Both the position numbers and the translations under genes were made by a program. From Lucinisca nassula (taxonomy: Eukaryota; Mollusca; Bivalvia; Lucinida; Lucinidae), in the NCBI GenBank assembly GCA_963580285.1, contig OY757017.1, positions 13,652,538 through 13,716,537 of the forward strand: a stretch of DNA of 64,000 nucleotides. Reading direction: 5' to 3'. Shown piece after piece: positions 52,921 through 64,000 of this stretch. The stretch's first letter is position 1, and each line of letters begins with the position of its first letter. The notes under the pieces were generated by a model. That model was not told the origin of the DNA. It saw nothing but the letters and a program-made list of their open reading frames with translations, and searched no databases.

Positions 52921-54191
52921 GTTGGTATTGTTGTTTATATATAGTTATTGTTAATAATTTATGTCTTGTATATAACATCTTTCTTGTGCCTTACCCCACA
53001 GTTGCCCGTTCACCTATCAGAGATCACCCTCGGTCGTCTTGTCAGCATGCGGGTTCGCTGTACGCCGTTGACCCACGGTAACAAAAGAGCATCAGGTCAC
53101 TCCACGTCATCTCAACATGCCTGGAAATGATGATAATCAACTAAAATACGGTTCACGAAACGTATACACTACATCATGATCCCTGCCCCGGAGACGTCTG
53201 TATATGTTTTGCATATACCGTTATTGCGCATGCGCCGACCTGACAAACGGGCTGATCAGTGCATGCGAGAAATAACCGCGCAGCAGAACTCAGCTTGACT
53301 GTGCAACAAAATATCAGCACGCAGTGCTTGAAACAAGAATACTCGAAATTTATGCTTCCTTACAATCAATAAATGCTTACTATAATTGAGCATAATACTC
53401 ATCAAATTCGTGCCCACTACATCAGCACAGGTAAGAGGTAATTGAACAGACCGTGCCTTTGCGCTACCCGGTCATTTGCCAATTACAGGAAACAAATAAC
53501 CAAAACTCAATTTCATATCCTTCTCCGCGACACGGCTCACAAATATAGCTTTTCACAAATTCATTACATTAACAACAGCTAGAAACTAAAAACAGGAAGA
53601 TTTTTCATCTATTCTACACAACATGTGTCAGAATTTAATGGGGAACAACACTGTTTGCCGTTAGCCGTATCAAAATCAGGAACGGACCCGCACCATCTGC
53701 CGTCCAATACTAAGCTAAAATCATTTCCGTATTTGGTAGACATAACGTCAGAACCGTCATTGCGACGTCGATGACGTTGCTGATGTCATCTACGCCACTC
53801 AGGCCATTATAACGTGTGACGACCAAATACCCAAACTTGTCATCCTGCGTAATGCAGTACTCACAAATCAAAATCATGTTCTTTACATGTGCATACATGT
53901 ACAAACAGATTTCTTGAACAGAAACCGCATCTTTAAAAATGAACTCGTAATTATTCTTGAACAAAATTCTTCCTACAAAACATGGACATGCTTGCAATAC
54001 CAATTCATCACGGTTCATAATCACGGATAAAAGTCTTAATTGTTACGTCCCCTCAAAACCTAATGTCATACTAGTAGAGACGGCACCACTCGTACGGTTT
54101 TCTAACAACCGGTAGTCAAAAGCTGTTGATAGAACAAGTGACCCGTAGTTTATAAATATATTTTATAAAAGGGATCTCTATACTACGAGCT
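52921..54191. other. Low-repeat stretch, no confident gene
   Basis: This is one of the few stretches here without recognised repeats. The only sizable frame is 53,710-54,024 (minus). Confidence 0.4.
53710..54024 (-). CDS. Hypothetical 104-codon frame
   Basis: ATG at 54,024 opens MIMNRDELVLQACPCFVG; the frame ends at a stop at 53,710. It is mixed in composition and not repeat-derived, with four Cys, and shows no signal peptide, membrane segment or known motif. It could be a chance frame or a piece of a host exon. I do not recognise it. Confidence 0.2.
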   Translation of the reverse strand: MIMNRDELVLQACPCFVGRILFKNNYEFIFKDAVSVQEICLYMYAHVKNMILICEYCITQDDKFGYLVVTRYNGLSGVDDISNVIDVAMTVLTLCLPNTEMILA

Positions 54192-54207
54192 TAAATGAAT
54201 CCAGAAT

Positions 54208-54365
54208 GAGCGATTGTCCGAGTTTTATGTCTCACCAACATCTAGGGTCATACGGAGGCAGAACCTCGATTTCAAGACTCATTCGAATTCTGGAGAAGCC
54301 CGGGATCAATCCTGCGATCCCTGTTTATAAGGCGAGTAGCATAATCACTACACCACCGAGGCTTC
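54208..54365 (-). repeat. tRNA-derived SINE, family C with exact 16-bp duplication
   Basis: TAAATGAATCCAGAAT at 54,192-54,207 and 54,366-54,381 flank a complete minus-strand copy with the GATCAATCCTGCGATCCC head complement. Confidence 0.92.
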
Positions 54366-55599
54366 TAAATGAATCCAGAATAGGCTTCAGAAATTTGGGG
54401 TATAATAGGGAGAAAACCCCTACTAAACCTACAAGCATGTTCATACAAAATATATTACTAAATATAGATATGATAATATAGATTTAACATACCGTCAAAG
54501 CTTCATGTCCGTGAAGTTGGCTGCCAGTTGCCAGTTGCCAGTTGCCTATTCAATCGGCAACGGGCAAATGGCATCTAACTTCACAGTGTGGCTGCCAATT
54601 CGCAAATTCTATTGAATTGGCAACTGGCAACTGGCAGCCAGCTGCCAATTCGATTTGAGAGATTTTAAGAGTATAAAAACTGAATAGGCAACTGGCAAAC
54701 GGCAACCAGTTGCCAATTCGACAATCCTAGTGAATTGGCAACTGTCAACTGGCAGCCAGCTGCCAATTCGACTTGAGACGGTTTTAGAGTATAAGAAATG
54801 AAAAGGCAACTGGCAACCGGCAGCCAGCTGCCAATTCGCTAATTCTATTGAATTGGCAACTGGCAACCGGCAGCCAGCTGCCTATTCGCTAATTCTATTG
54901 AATTGGCAACTGGAAACTGGCAGCCAGCTGCCAATTCGATTTGAGGCGATTTTAGAGCATAAGAACTGAATAGGCAACTGGCAACCGGCAGCCAGCTGCC
55001 AATTTGCTAATTCTATTGAATTGGCAACTGGCAGCCAGCTGCCAATTCGATTTGAGACGGTTTTAGAGCATACGAAATGAATATGCAACTGGCAAACGGC
55101 AGCCAGCTGCCAATTCGCTAATTCTATTAAATTGGCAACTGGCAACCGGCAGCCAGCTGCCAATTCGATTTTATACGATTTTAGAGCACAAGAACTGAAT
55201 AGGCAACTGGCAACCGGCAGCCAGCTGCCAATTCGCTAATTCTATTGAATTGGCAACTGGCAACTGGCAGTCAGCTGCCAATTCGATTTGATAAAGTTTA
55301 AGAGTACAACAACTGAATCGGCAACTGGCAAACGGCAACCAGTTGCAAATTCGACAATCCTTGTGAATTGGCAACTGGCAACTGGCAGCCAGCTGCCAAT
55401 TCGATTTGAGACGGTTTTAGAGTATACGAACTGAATAGGCAACTGGCAAACGGCAACCAGATGCCAATTCGCTAATTCTATTGAATTGGCAACTGGCAAC
55501 TGGCAGCCAGCTGCCAATTCGATTTGAGACAGTTTAAGAGTACAACAACTGAATAGGCAACTGGCAAACGGCAGCCAGTTGCCAATTCGACAATCCTAG

Positions 55600-58500
55600 T
55601 GAATTGGCAACTGGCAACTGGCAGCCAGCTGCCAATTCGATTTGAGACGGTTTTAGAGTATACGAACTGAATAGGCAACTGGCAAATGGCAACCAGATGC
55701 CAATTCGCTAATTCTATTGAATTGGCAACTGGCAACTGGCGGCCAGCTGCCAATTCGATTTGAGAGGGTTTAAAAGTGTAAAAACTGAATAGGCAACTGG
55801 CAAACGGCAACCAGATGCCAATTCGACAATCCTAGAGAATTGGCAACTGGCAACTGGCAGCCAGCTGCCAATTCGATTTGAGATGGTTTTAGAGTATACG
55901 AACTGAATAGGCAACTGGCAAACGGCAACCAGATGCCAATTCGCTAATTCTATTGAACTGGCAACTGGCAACTGGCGGCCAGCTGCCAATTCGATTTGAA
56001 AGGGTTTAAAAGTATAAAAACTGAATAGGAAACTGGCAAACGGCAACCAGTTGCCAATTCGACAATCCTAGTGAATTGGCAACTGGCAACTGGCAGCCAG
56101 CTGCCAATTCGATTCGAGACGGTTTTAGAGTATAAGAAATGAATAGGCAACTGGCAAACGGCAACTAGATGTCAATTCGCTAATTCTATTGAATTGGCAA
56201 CTGGCAATCGGCAGCCAGCTGCCAATTCGATTTTAGAGGGTTTAAAAGTATAAAAACTGAATAGGCAACTGGCAAACGGCAACCAGTTGCCAATTCGACA
56301 ATCCTAGTGAATTGGCAACTGGCAACTGGCAGCCAGCTGCCAATTCGATTTGAGTCGGTTTTAGAGTATAAGAACTGAATAGGCAACTGTCAAACCGCAA
56401 CCACATGCCAATTCGCTAATTCTATTTAATTGGCAACTGGCAACCGGTAGCCAGCAGCCAATTCGCTAATTCAATTGAACTGGCTACTTGCAGCCAGCTG
56501 CCAATTCGATTTGAGAGGGTTTTAGAGTATAAAAACTGAATAGGCAACTGGCAAACGGCAACCAGTTGCCAATTCGACAATCCTAGTGAATTGGCAACTG
56601 GCAACTGGCAGCTAGCTGCCAATTCGATTTGAGACGGTTTTAGAGTATAAGAAATGAATAGGCAATTGGCAAACGGCAACCAGATTCTAATTCGCTAATT
56701 CTATTGAATTGGCAACTGGCAACCGGCAGCGAGATGCCAATTGGCTTATTCTATTGTATTGGCAACTGGCAACTGGCAGCCAGTTGCCAATTCGATTTTA
56801 GACGATTTATGAAGCATAAGAACTGAATAGACAACTGGCAACCGGCAGCCAGCTGACAATTCGCTAATTCTATTGAATTGGCAACTGGCAACTGGCAGCC
56901 AGCTGCCAATTCGATTTGAGACAGTTTAAGAGTACAACAACTGAATTGGCAACTGGCAAACGGCAACCAGATGCCAATTCGACAATTCTAGTGAATTGGC
57001 AACTGGCAACTGGCAGTCAGCTGCCAATTCGATTTGAGATGGTTTTAGAGAATACGAACTGAATAGGCAACTGGCAACCGGCAACCAGATGCCAATTCGC
57101 TTATTCTATTGAATTGGCAACTGGCAACTGGCAGCCAGCTGCCAATTCGATTTGAGAGAGTTTAAGAGTTTAAAAACTGAATAGGCAACTGGCAAACGGC
57201 AACCAGTTGCCAATTCGACAATCCTAATGCATTGGCAACTGGCAACTGGCAGCCAGCTGTCAATTCGATTTGAGACGGTTTTAGAGTGTAAGAAATGAAT
57301 AGGCAACTGGCAAACGACAACAATATGCCAATTCGCTAATTCTACTGAATTGGCAACTGGCAACCGGCAGCCAGCTGCCAATTCGCTAATTTTATTGAAT
57401 TGGCAACTGGCAACTTGCAGCCAGCTGCCAATTCGATTTGAGACGATTTTAGAGCATATGAACTGAATAGGCAACAGGCAACCGGCAGCCAGCTGCCAAT
57501 TCGCTAATTCTATTGAATTGGCAACTGACAACTGGTAGCCAGCTGCCAATTCGATTTGAGACAGTTTAAGAGTACAACAACTGAATAGGCAACTGGCAAA
57601 CGGCAACCAGTTGCCAATTCGACAATCCTAGTGAATTGGCAACTGGCAACTGGCAGCCAGCAGCCAATTCGATTTGAGCCGGTTTTAGAGTATACGAACT
57701 GAATAGGCAACTGGCAAACGGCAACCAGATGCCAATTCGCTAATTCTATTGAATTGGCAACTGGCAACTGTCAGCCAGCTGCCAATTCGATTTGAGAGGG
57801 TTTAAAAGTATAAAAACTGAATAGACAACTGGCAAACGGCAACCAGTTGCCAATTCGACAATCCTAGTAAATTGGCAACTGGCAACTGGCAGCCAGCTGC
57901 CTATTCGATTTTAGACGGTTTTAGAGTATAAGAAATGAATAGGCAACTGGCAACCGGCAGCCAGCTGCCAATTCGCTAATTCTTTTGAATTGGCAACTGG
58001 CAACTGGCAGCCAGCTGCCAATTCGATTTGAGACAGTTTAAGAGTACAACAACTGAATAGGCAACTGGCAAACGACAACCAGTTGCCAATTCGACAATCC
58101 TAGTGAATTGGCAACTGGCAACTGGCAGCCAGCTGCCAATTCGATTTGAGACGGTTTTAGAGTATACGAACTGAATAGGCAACTGGCAAACGGCAACCAG
58201 ATGCCAATTCGCTAATTCTATTGAATTGGCAACTGGCAACTGGCAGCCAGCTGCCAATTCGATTTGAGACAGTTTAAGAGTACAACAACTGAATAGGCAA
58301 CTGGCAAACGGCAACCAGTTGCCAATTGGACAATCCTATTGAATTGGCAACTGGCAACTGGCAGCCAGCTGCCAATTCGATTTGAGACGGTTTTAGAGTA
58401 TACGAACTGAATAGGCAACTGGCAAACGGCAACCAGATGCCAATTCGCTAATTCTATTGAATTGGCAACTGGCAACTGGCGGCCAGCTGCCAATTCGATT

Positions 58501-61079
58501 TGAGAGGGTTTAAAAGTGTAAAAACTGAATAGGCAACTGGCAAACGGCAACCAGATGCCAATTCGACAATCCTAGAGAATTGGCAACTGGCAACTGGCAG
58601 CCAGCTGCCAATTCGATTTGAGATGGTTTTAGAGTATACGAACTGAATAGGCAACTGGCAAACGGCAACCAGATGCCAATTCGCTAATTCTATTGAACTG
58701 GCAACTGGCAACTGGCGGCCAGCTGCCAATTCGATTTGAAAGGGTTTAAAAGTATAAAAACTGAATAGGAAACTGGCAAACGGCAACCAGTTGCCAATTC
58801 GACAATCCTAGTGAATTGGCAACTGGCAACTGGCAGCCAGCTGCCAATTCGATTCGAGACGGTTTTAGAGTATAAGAAATGAATAGGCAACTGGCAAACG
58901 GCAACTAGATGTCAATTCGCTAATTCTATTGAATTGGCAACTGGCAATCGGCAGCCAGCTGCCAATTCGATTTTAGAGGGTTTAAAAGTATAAAAACTGA
59001 ATAGGCAACTGGCAAACGGCAACCAGTTGCCAATTCGACAATCCTAGTGAATTGGCAACTGGCAACTGGCAGCCAGCTGCCAATTCGATTTGAGTCGGTT
59101 TTAGAGTATAAGAACTGAATAGGCAACTGTCAAACCGCAACCACATGCCAATTCGCTAATTCTATTTAATTGGCAACTGGCAACCGGTAGCCAGCAGCCA
59201 ATTCGCTAATTCAATTGAACTGGCTACTTGCAGCCAGCTGCCAATTCGATTTGAGAGGGTTTTAGAGTATAAAAACTGAATAGGCAACTGGCAAACGGCA
59301 ACCAGTTGCCAATTCGACAATCCTAGTGAATTGGCAACTGGCAACTGGCAGCTAGCTGCCAATTCGATTTGAGACGGTTTTAGAGTATAAGAAATGAATA
59401 GGCAATTGGCAAACGGCAACCAGATTCTAATTCGCTAATTCTATTGAATTGGCAACTGGCAACCGGCAGCGAGATGCCAATTGGCTTATTCTATTGCATT
59501 GGCAACTGGCAACTGGCAGCCAGTTGCCAATTCGATTTTAGACGATTTATGAAGCATAAGAACTGAATAGACAACTGGCAACCGGCAGCCAGCTGACAAT
59601 TCGCTAATTCTATTGAATTGGCAACTGGCAACTGGCAGCCAGCTGCCAATTCGATTTGAGACAGTTTAAGAGTACAACAACTGAATTGGCAACTGGCAAA
59701 CGGCAACCAGATGCCAATTCGACAATTCTAGTGAATTGGCAACTGGCAACTGGCAGTCAGCTGCCAATTCGATTTGAGATGGTTTTAGAGAATACGAACT
59801 GAATAGGCAACTGGCAACCGGCAACCAGATGCCAATTCGCTTATTCTATTGAATTGGCAACTGGCAACTGGCAGCCAGCTGCCAATTCGATTTGAGAGAG
59901 TTTAAGAGTTTAAAAACTGAATAGGCAACTGGCAAACGGCAACCAGTTGCCAATTCGACAATCCTAATGCATTGGCAACTGGCAACTGGCAGCCAGCTGC
60001 CAATTCGATTTGAGACGGTTTTAGAGTGTAAGAAATGAATAGGCAACTGGCAAACGACAACAATATGCCAATTCGCTAATTCTACTGAATTGGCAACTGG
60101 CAACCGGCAGCCAGCTGCCAATTCGCTAATTTTATTGAATTGGCAACTGGCAACTTGCAGCCAGCTGCCAATTCGATTTGAGACGATTTTAGAGCATAAG
60201 AACTGAATAGGCAACAGGCAACCGGCAGCCAGCTGCCAATTCGCTAATTCTATTGAATTGGCAACTGGCAACTGGTAGCCAGCTGCCAATTCGATTTGAG
60301 ACAGTTTAAGAGTACAACAACTGAATAGGCAACTGGCAAACGGCAACCAGTTGCCAATTCGACAATCCTAGTGAATTGGCAACTGGCAACTGGCAGCCAG
60401 CAGCCAATTCGATTTGAGCCGGTTTTAGAGTATACGAACTGAATAGGCAACTGGCAAACGGCAACCAGATGCCAATTCGCTAATTCTATTGAATTGGCAA
60501 CTGGCAACTGTCAGCCAGCTGCCAATTCGATTTGAGAAGGTTTAAAAGTATAAAAACTGAATAGACAACTGGCAAACGGCAACCAGTTGCCAATTCGACA
60601 ATCCTAGTAAATTGGCAACTGGCAACTGGCAGCCAGCTGCCTATTCGATTTTAGACGGTTTTAGAGTATAAGAAATGAATAGGCAACTGGCAACCGGCAG
60701 CCAGCTGCCAATTCGCTAATTCTTTTGAATTGGCAACTGGCAACTGGCAGCCAGCTGCCAATTCGATTTGAGACAGTTTAAGAGTACAACAACTGAATAG
60801 GCAACTGGCAAACGACAACCAGTTGCCAATTCGACAATCCTAGTGAATTGGCAACTGGCAACTGGCAGCCAGCTGCCAATTCGATTTGAGACGGTTTTAG
60901 AGTATACGAACTGAATAGGCAACTGGCAAACGGCAACCAGATGCCAATTCGCTAATTCTATTGAATTGGCAACTGGCAACTGGCAGCCAGCTGCCAATTC
61001 GATTTGAGACAGTTTAAGAGTACAACAACTGAATAGGCAACTGGCAAACGGCAACCAGTTGCCAATTGGACAATTCTAT
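55600..61079. repeat. 2,740-bp higher-order repeat, two units plus
   Basis: Every irregularity between about 55,640 and 58,340 recurs 2,740 bp later. For example, the frame ends at 55,714, 55,950, 56,186, 56,422, 56,751, 57,106, 57,510 and 57,976 all reappear at +2,740. Only a handful of substitutions were seen, such as 'attgtattgg' at 56,752 versus 'attgcattgg' at 59,492. A third unit starts near 60,960 but diverges after about 61,255. Confidence 0.9.
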
Positions 61080-62765
61080 TGAATTGGCAACTGGCAACTG
61101 GCAGTCAGCTGCCAATTCGATTTGAGACGGTTTTAGAGTATACGAACTGAATAGGCAACTGGCAAACGGCAACCAGATGCCAATTCGCTAATTCTATTGA
61201 ATTGGCAACTGGCAACTGGCAGCCAGCTGCCAAATCGATTTGAGAGGGTTTAAACGTATAAATTGGCAACTGGCAACTGGAAGCCAGCTGCCAATTCGAT
61301 TTTAGACGGTTTTTGAGTATAAGAAATGAATAGGCAACTGGCAACCGGCAGCCAGCTGCCAATTCGCTAATTCTATTCAATTGGCAACTGGCAACAGGCA
61401 GCCAGCTGCCAATTCGATTTGAGACAGTTTAAGAGTACAACAACTAAATAGGCAACTGGCAAACGGCAACCAGTTGCCAATTCGACAATCTTAGTGAATT
61501 GGCAACTGGCAGCCAGCTGCCAATTCGATTTGAGACGGTTTCAGAGTATAAGAAATGCATAGGCAACTGGCGAACGGCAACTAGATGGCAATTCGCTAAT
61601 TCTATTGAATTGGCCACTGGCAACCGGCAGCTAGCTGCCAATTCGATTTGAGAGGGGTTAAAAGTATAAAAACTGAATAGGCAACTGGCAAACGGCAACC
61701 AGTTGCCAATTCGACAATCCGTGTGAATTGGCAACTGGCAACTGGCAGCCAGCTGCCAATTCGATTTGAGACGGTTTAAGAGTATAAGAAAAATTAATAG
61801 GCAACTGGCAAACCGCAACCAGATGCCAATTCGCTAATTCTATTGAATTGGCAACTGGCAGCCAGCTGCCAATTCGATTTGAGACAGATTAAGAGTACAA
61901 CAACTGAATGGGCAACTGGCAAACGGCAACCAGTTGCCAATTCGACAATCCTAGTGAATTGGCAATTGGCAACTGGCAGCCAGCTGCCAATTCGATTTGA
62001 GACGGTTTTAGAGTATAAGAACTGAATAGGCAACGGGCAAACGGCAACCAGATGCCAATTCGCTAATTCTATAGAATTGGCAAGTGGCAACTGGCAGCCA
62101 GCTGCCAATTCGATTTGAGACGATTTTAGAGCATTAGAACTGAATTGGCAAATGGCAACCGGCAGCCAGCTGCCAATTCGCTAATTCTATTGAATTGGGG
62201 ACTGGCAACTGGCAGCCAGCTGGTTTAGGAGTACAAAAACTGAATAGGCAACTGGCAAACGGCAATCAGTTGCCAATTCGACAATCCTAGTGAATTGGCA
62301 ACTGGCAGCCAGCTGCCAATTCGATTTGAGAGGGTTTAAGAGTATAAAAACTGAATAGGCAACTGGCAAACGGCAACCAGTTGCCAATTCGACAATCCTA
62401 GTGAATTGGCAACTGGCAACTGGCAGCCAGCTGCCAATTCAATTTTGGGCGGTTTTAGAGTATAAGAACTGAATAGGCAACTGGAAACCGGCAGCCAGTT
62501 GCCAATTCGCTAATTCTATTGAATTGGCAACTGCCAACTGGCAGCCAGCTGCCAATTCGATTTGAGACGGTTTAAGAGTACAAAAACCGAAAAGGCAACT
62601 GGCAAACGGCAATCAGTTGCCAATTCGACAATCCTAGTGAATTGGCAACTGGCAACTGGCAGCCAGCTGCCAATTCGATTTGAGAGGGTTTAAGAGTATA
62701 AAAACTGAATAGGCAACTGTCAAACGGAAACCAGTTGCCAATTCGACAATCCTAGTGAATTGGCA

Positions 62766-64000
62766 CTTAGTGGGTTGCCAATTCACTAGGATTGTCGAAT
62801 TGGCAACTGGTTGCCGTTTGCCAGTTGCCTATTCAGTTTTCATACTTTTAAACCCTCTCAAATCGAATTGGCAGCTGGCTGCCGGATGCCAGTTGCCAAT
62901 TCAATAGAATTAGTGAATTAGCATCTAGTTGCCGTTTGCCAGTTGCCTATTCATTTCTTATACTCTAAAACCGTCTCAAATCGAATTGGCAGCTGGCTGT
63001 CAGTTACCAGTTGCCAATTCACTAGGATTGTCGAATTGGCAACTGTTTGCCGTTTGCCAGTTGTCTATTCAGTTTTTATACTTTTAAACCCTCTCAAATC
63101 GAATTGGCAGCTGGCTGCCGGTTGCCAGTTGCCAATTGAATAGAATTAGCGAATTGGCATCTGGTTGCCGTTTGCCAGTTGCCTATTCAGTTCGTATACT
63201 CTTAGCCGTCTCAAATCGAATTGGCAGCTGACTGCCAGTTGCCAGTTGCCAATTCACTAGGATTGTCGAATTGGCAACTGGTTGCCGTTTGCCAGTTGCC
63301 TATTCAGTTGTTGTACTCTTAAACTGTCTCAAATCGAATTGGCAGCTGGCTGCCTGTTGCCAGTTGCCAATTGAATAGAATTAGCGAATTGGCAGCTGGC
63401 TGCCGGTTGCCAGTTGCCTATTCATTTCTTATACTCAAAAACCGTCTAAAATCGAATTGGCAGCTGGCTTCCAGTTGCCAGTTGCCAATTCAATAGAATT
63501 AGCGAATTGGCATCTGGTTGCCGTTTGCCAGTTGCCTATTCAGTTCGTATACTCTAAAACCGTCTCAAATCGAATTGGCAGCTGGCTGCCGGTTGCCAGT
63601 TGCCTATTCAGTTCTTGTGCTCTAAAATCGTCTAAAATCGAATTGGCAGCTGGCTGCCGGATGCCAGTTGCCAATTCAATAGAAATAGCGAATTGGCAGC
63701 TGGCTGCCGTTTGCCAGTTGCCTATTCATTTCTTATACTCTAAAACCGTCTCAAATCGAATTGGCAGCTGGCTGCCAGTTGCCAGTTGCCAATTCACTAG
63801 GATTGTCGAATTGGCAACTGGTTGCCGTTTGCCAGTTGCCTATTCAGTTGTTGTACTTTTAAACTGTCACAAATCGAATTGGCAGCTGGCTGCCAGTTGC
63901 CAGTTGCCAATTCAATAGAATTAGCGAATTAACAGCTGGCTGCCGGTTGACAGTTGCCTATTCAGTTCTTATGCTCTAAAATCGTCTCAAATCGAATTGG
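62766..64000. repeat. Satellite in inverted orientation
   Basis: At 62,722-62,810 the array folds back: GCCAATTCGACAATCCTAGT...TTGGCA, then ~10 bp (cttagtgggt), then TGCCAATTCACTAGGATTGT. From there to the edge all monomers read in the opposite direction, so open frames switch to the plus strand. Confidence 0.92.

Larger units (their letters stand above)
54518..64000. repeat. 118/236-bp satellite array
   Basis: Two alternating ~118-bp monomers share GAATTGGCAACTGGCAACTGG and CAGCCAGCTGCCAATTCG. They differ in the joint: GACAATCCTAGT in one, GCTAATTCTATT in the other. Together they make a 236-bp dimer (regular from 55,242 to 56,422). Spacers vary around TTTGAGACGGTTTTAGAGTA. The GGCAACTGGC...GCCAGCTGCC block is self-complementary. 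Long frames on the minus strand (plus strand after 62,770) arise because the dimer lacks stops in one frame; they are not genes. The array extends past the right edge. Confidence 0.95.

Noticed and set aside
54609..63918. Many 60-166-codon frames with repeated motifs such as ELANWQLAAGCQLP
   Set aside because: They are translations of the 236-bp satellite, switch strand at the inversion, and have no independent start context or domain.
54518..64000. Possible CRISPR-like array
   Set aside because: There are no constant short repeats with unique spacers. The 'spacers' are themselves repeated, the context is eukaryotic, and no cas genes are present.

Overview
This window looks like intergenic, transposon-saturated nuclear DNA from a eukaryote, most probably a marine mollusc and perhaps a heterodont bivalve. 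That placement is inferred from recalled styles of bivalve repeats and could not be tested here. There is no bacterial operon structure and no convincing intact host gene. Almost every long open frame lies in a mobile element or in a tandem repeat. The base composition is AT-rich, with many short palindromes, SINEs with tRNA-like heads, and nested insertions whose target-site duplications can be read directly.

0-9 kb: head-to-head fragments of a YLDD-type reverse-transcriptase element, then a ~145-bp tandem repeat rich in AGGTCA. One repeat unit is split by a 4,885-bp insertion (3,534-8,418) with ~680-bp terminal inverted repeats, 5'-AG ends and a 6-bp near-perfect target duplication. It carries a broken gene resembling the Polinton/Maverick/adintovirus penton-like minor capsid protein, so it reads as an internally deleted Polinton relic.

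9-16 kb: SINEs, a piggyBac-like MITE, and a 2.4-kb near-palindrome (12,878-15,296) made of two inverted mariner transposase remnants. 16-36 kb: several tandem-repeat arrays (~165, ~190 and ~150 bp units), many SINEs, a LINE C-terminal fragment, and about twenty window-wide copies of a family whose centre is a long perfect hairpin (stem ACTCGTTAGAACCGCCTC) joined to two or three different arm types.

36-47 kb: a 5'-truncated reverse-transcriptase element, then the largest coding relic (46,171 down to 39,991, minus strand). It is a multidomain protein with two CxxC...HxxxC zinc-finger-like modules, a conserved central region with candidate acidic catalytic residues, a PIN-like segment and a C-terminal tesmin/TSO1-type CXC cysteine cluster. 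It is broken by stops, frameshifts, a retroelement insertion, and a 302-bp triplication containing an inverted copy of its own CXC exon. Related ~160-bp sequences in inverted orientation flank it, which suggests that the whole ~7.9-kb block is a large DNA transposon. This is the best candidate in the window for something not well described.

47-54.5 kb: more SINEs and MITEs, including a pogo-type element that carries a diverged version of the common hairpin. 54.5-64 kb: a satellite of 118-bp monomers (236-bp dimers) with an almost identical 2,740-bp higher-order repeat in tandem and a sharp inversion at ~62,770. The array runs off the right edge.
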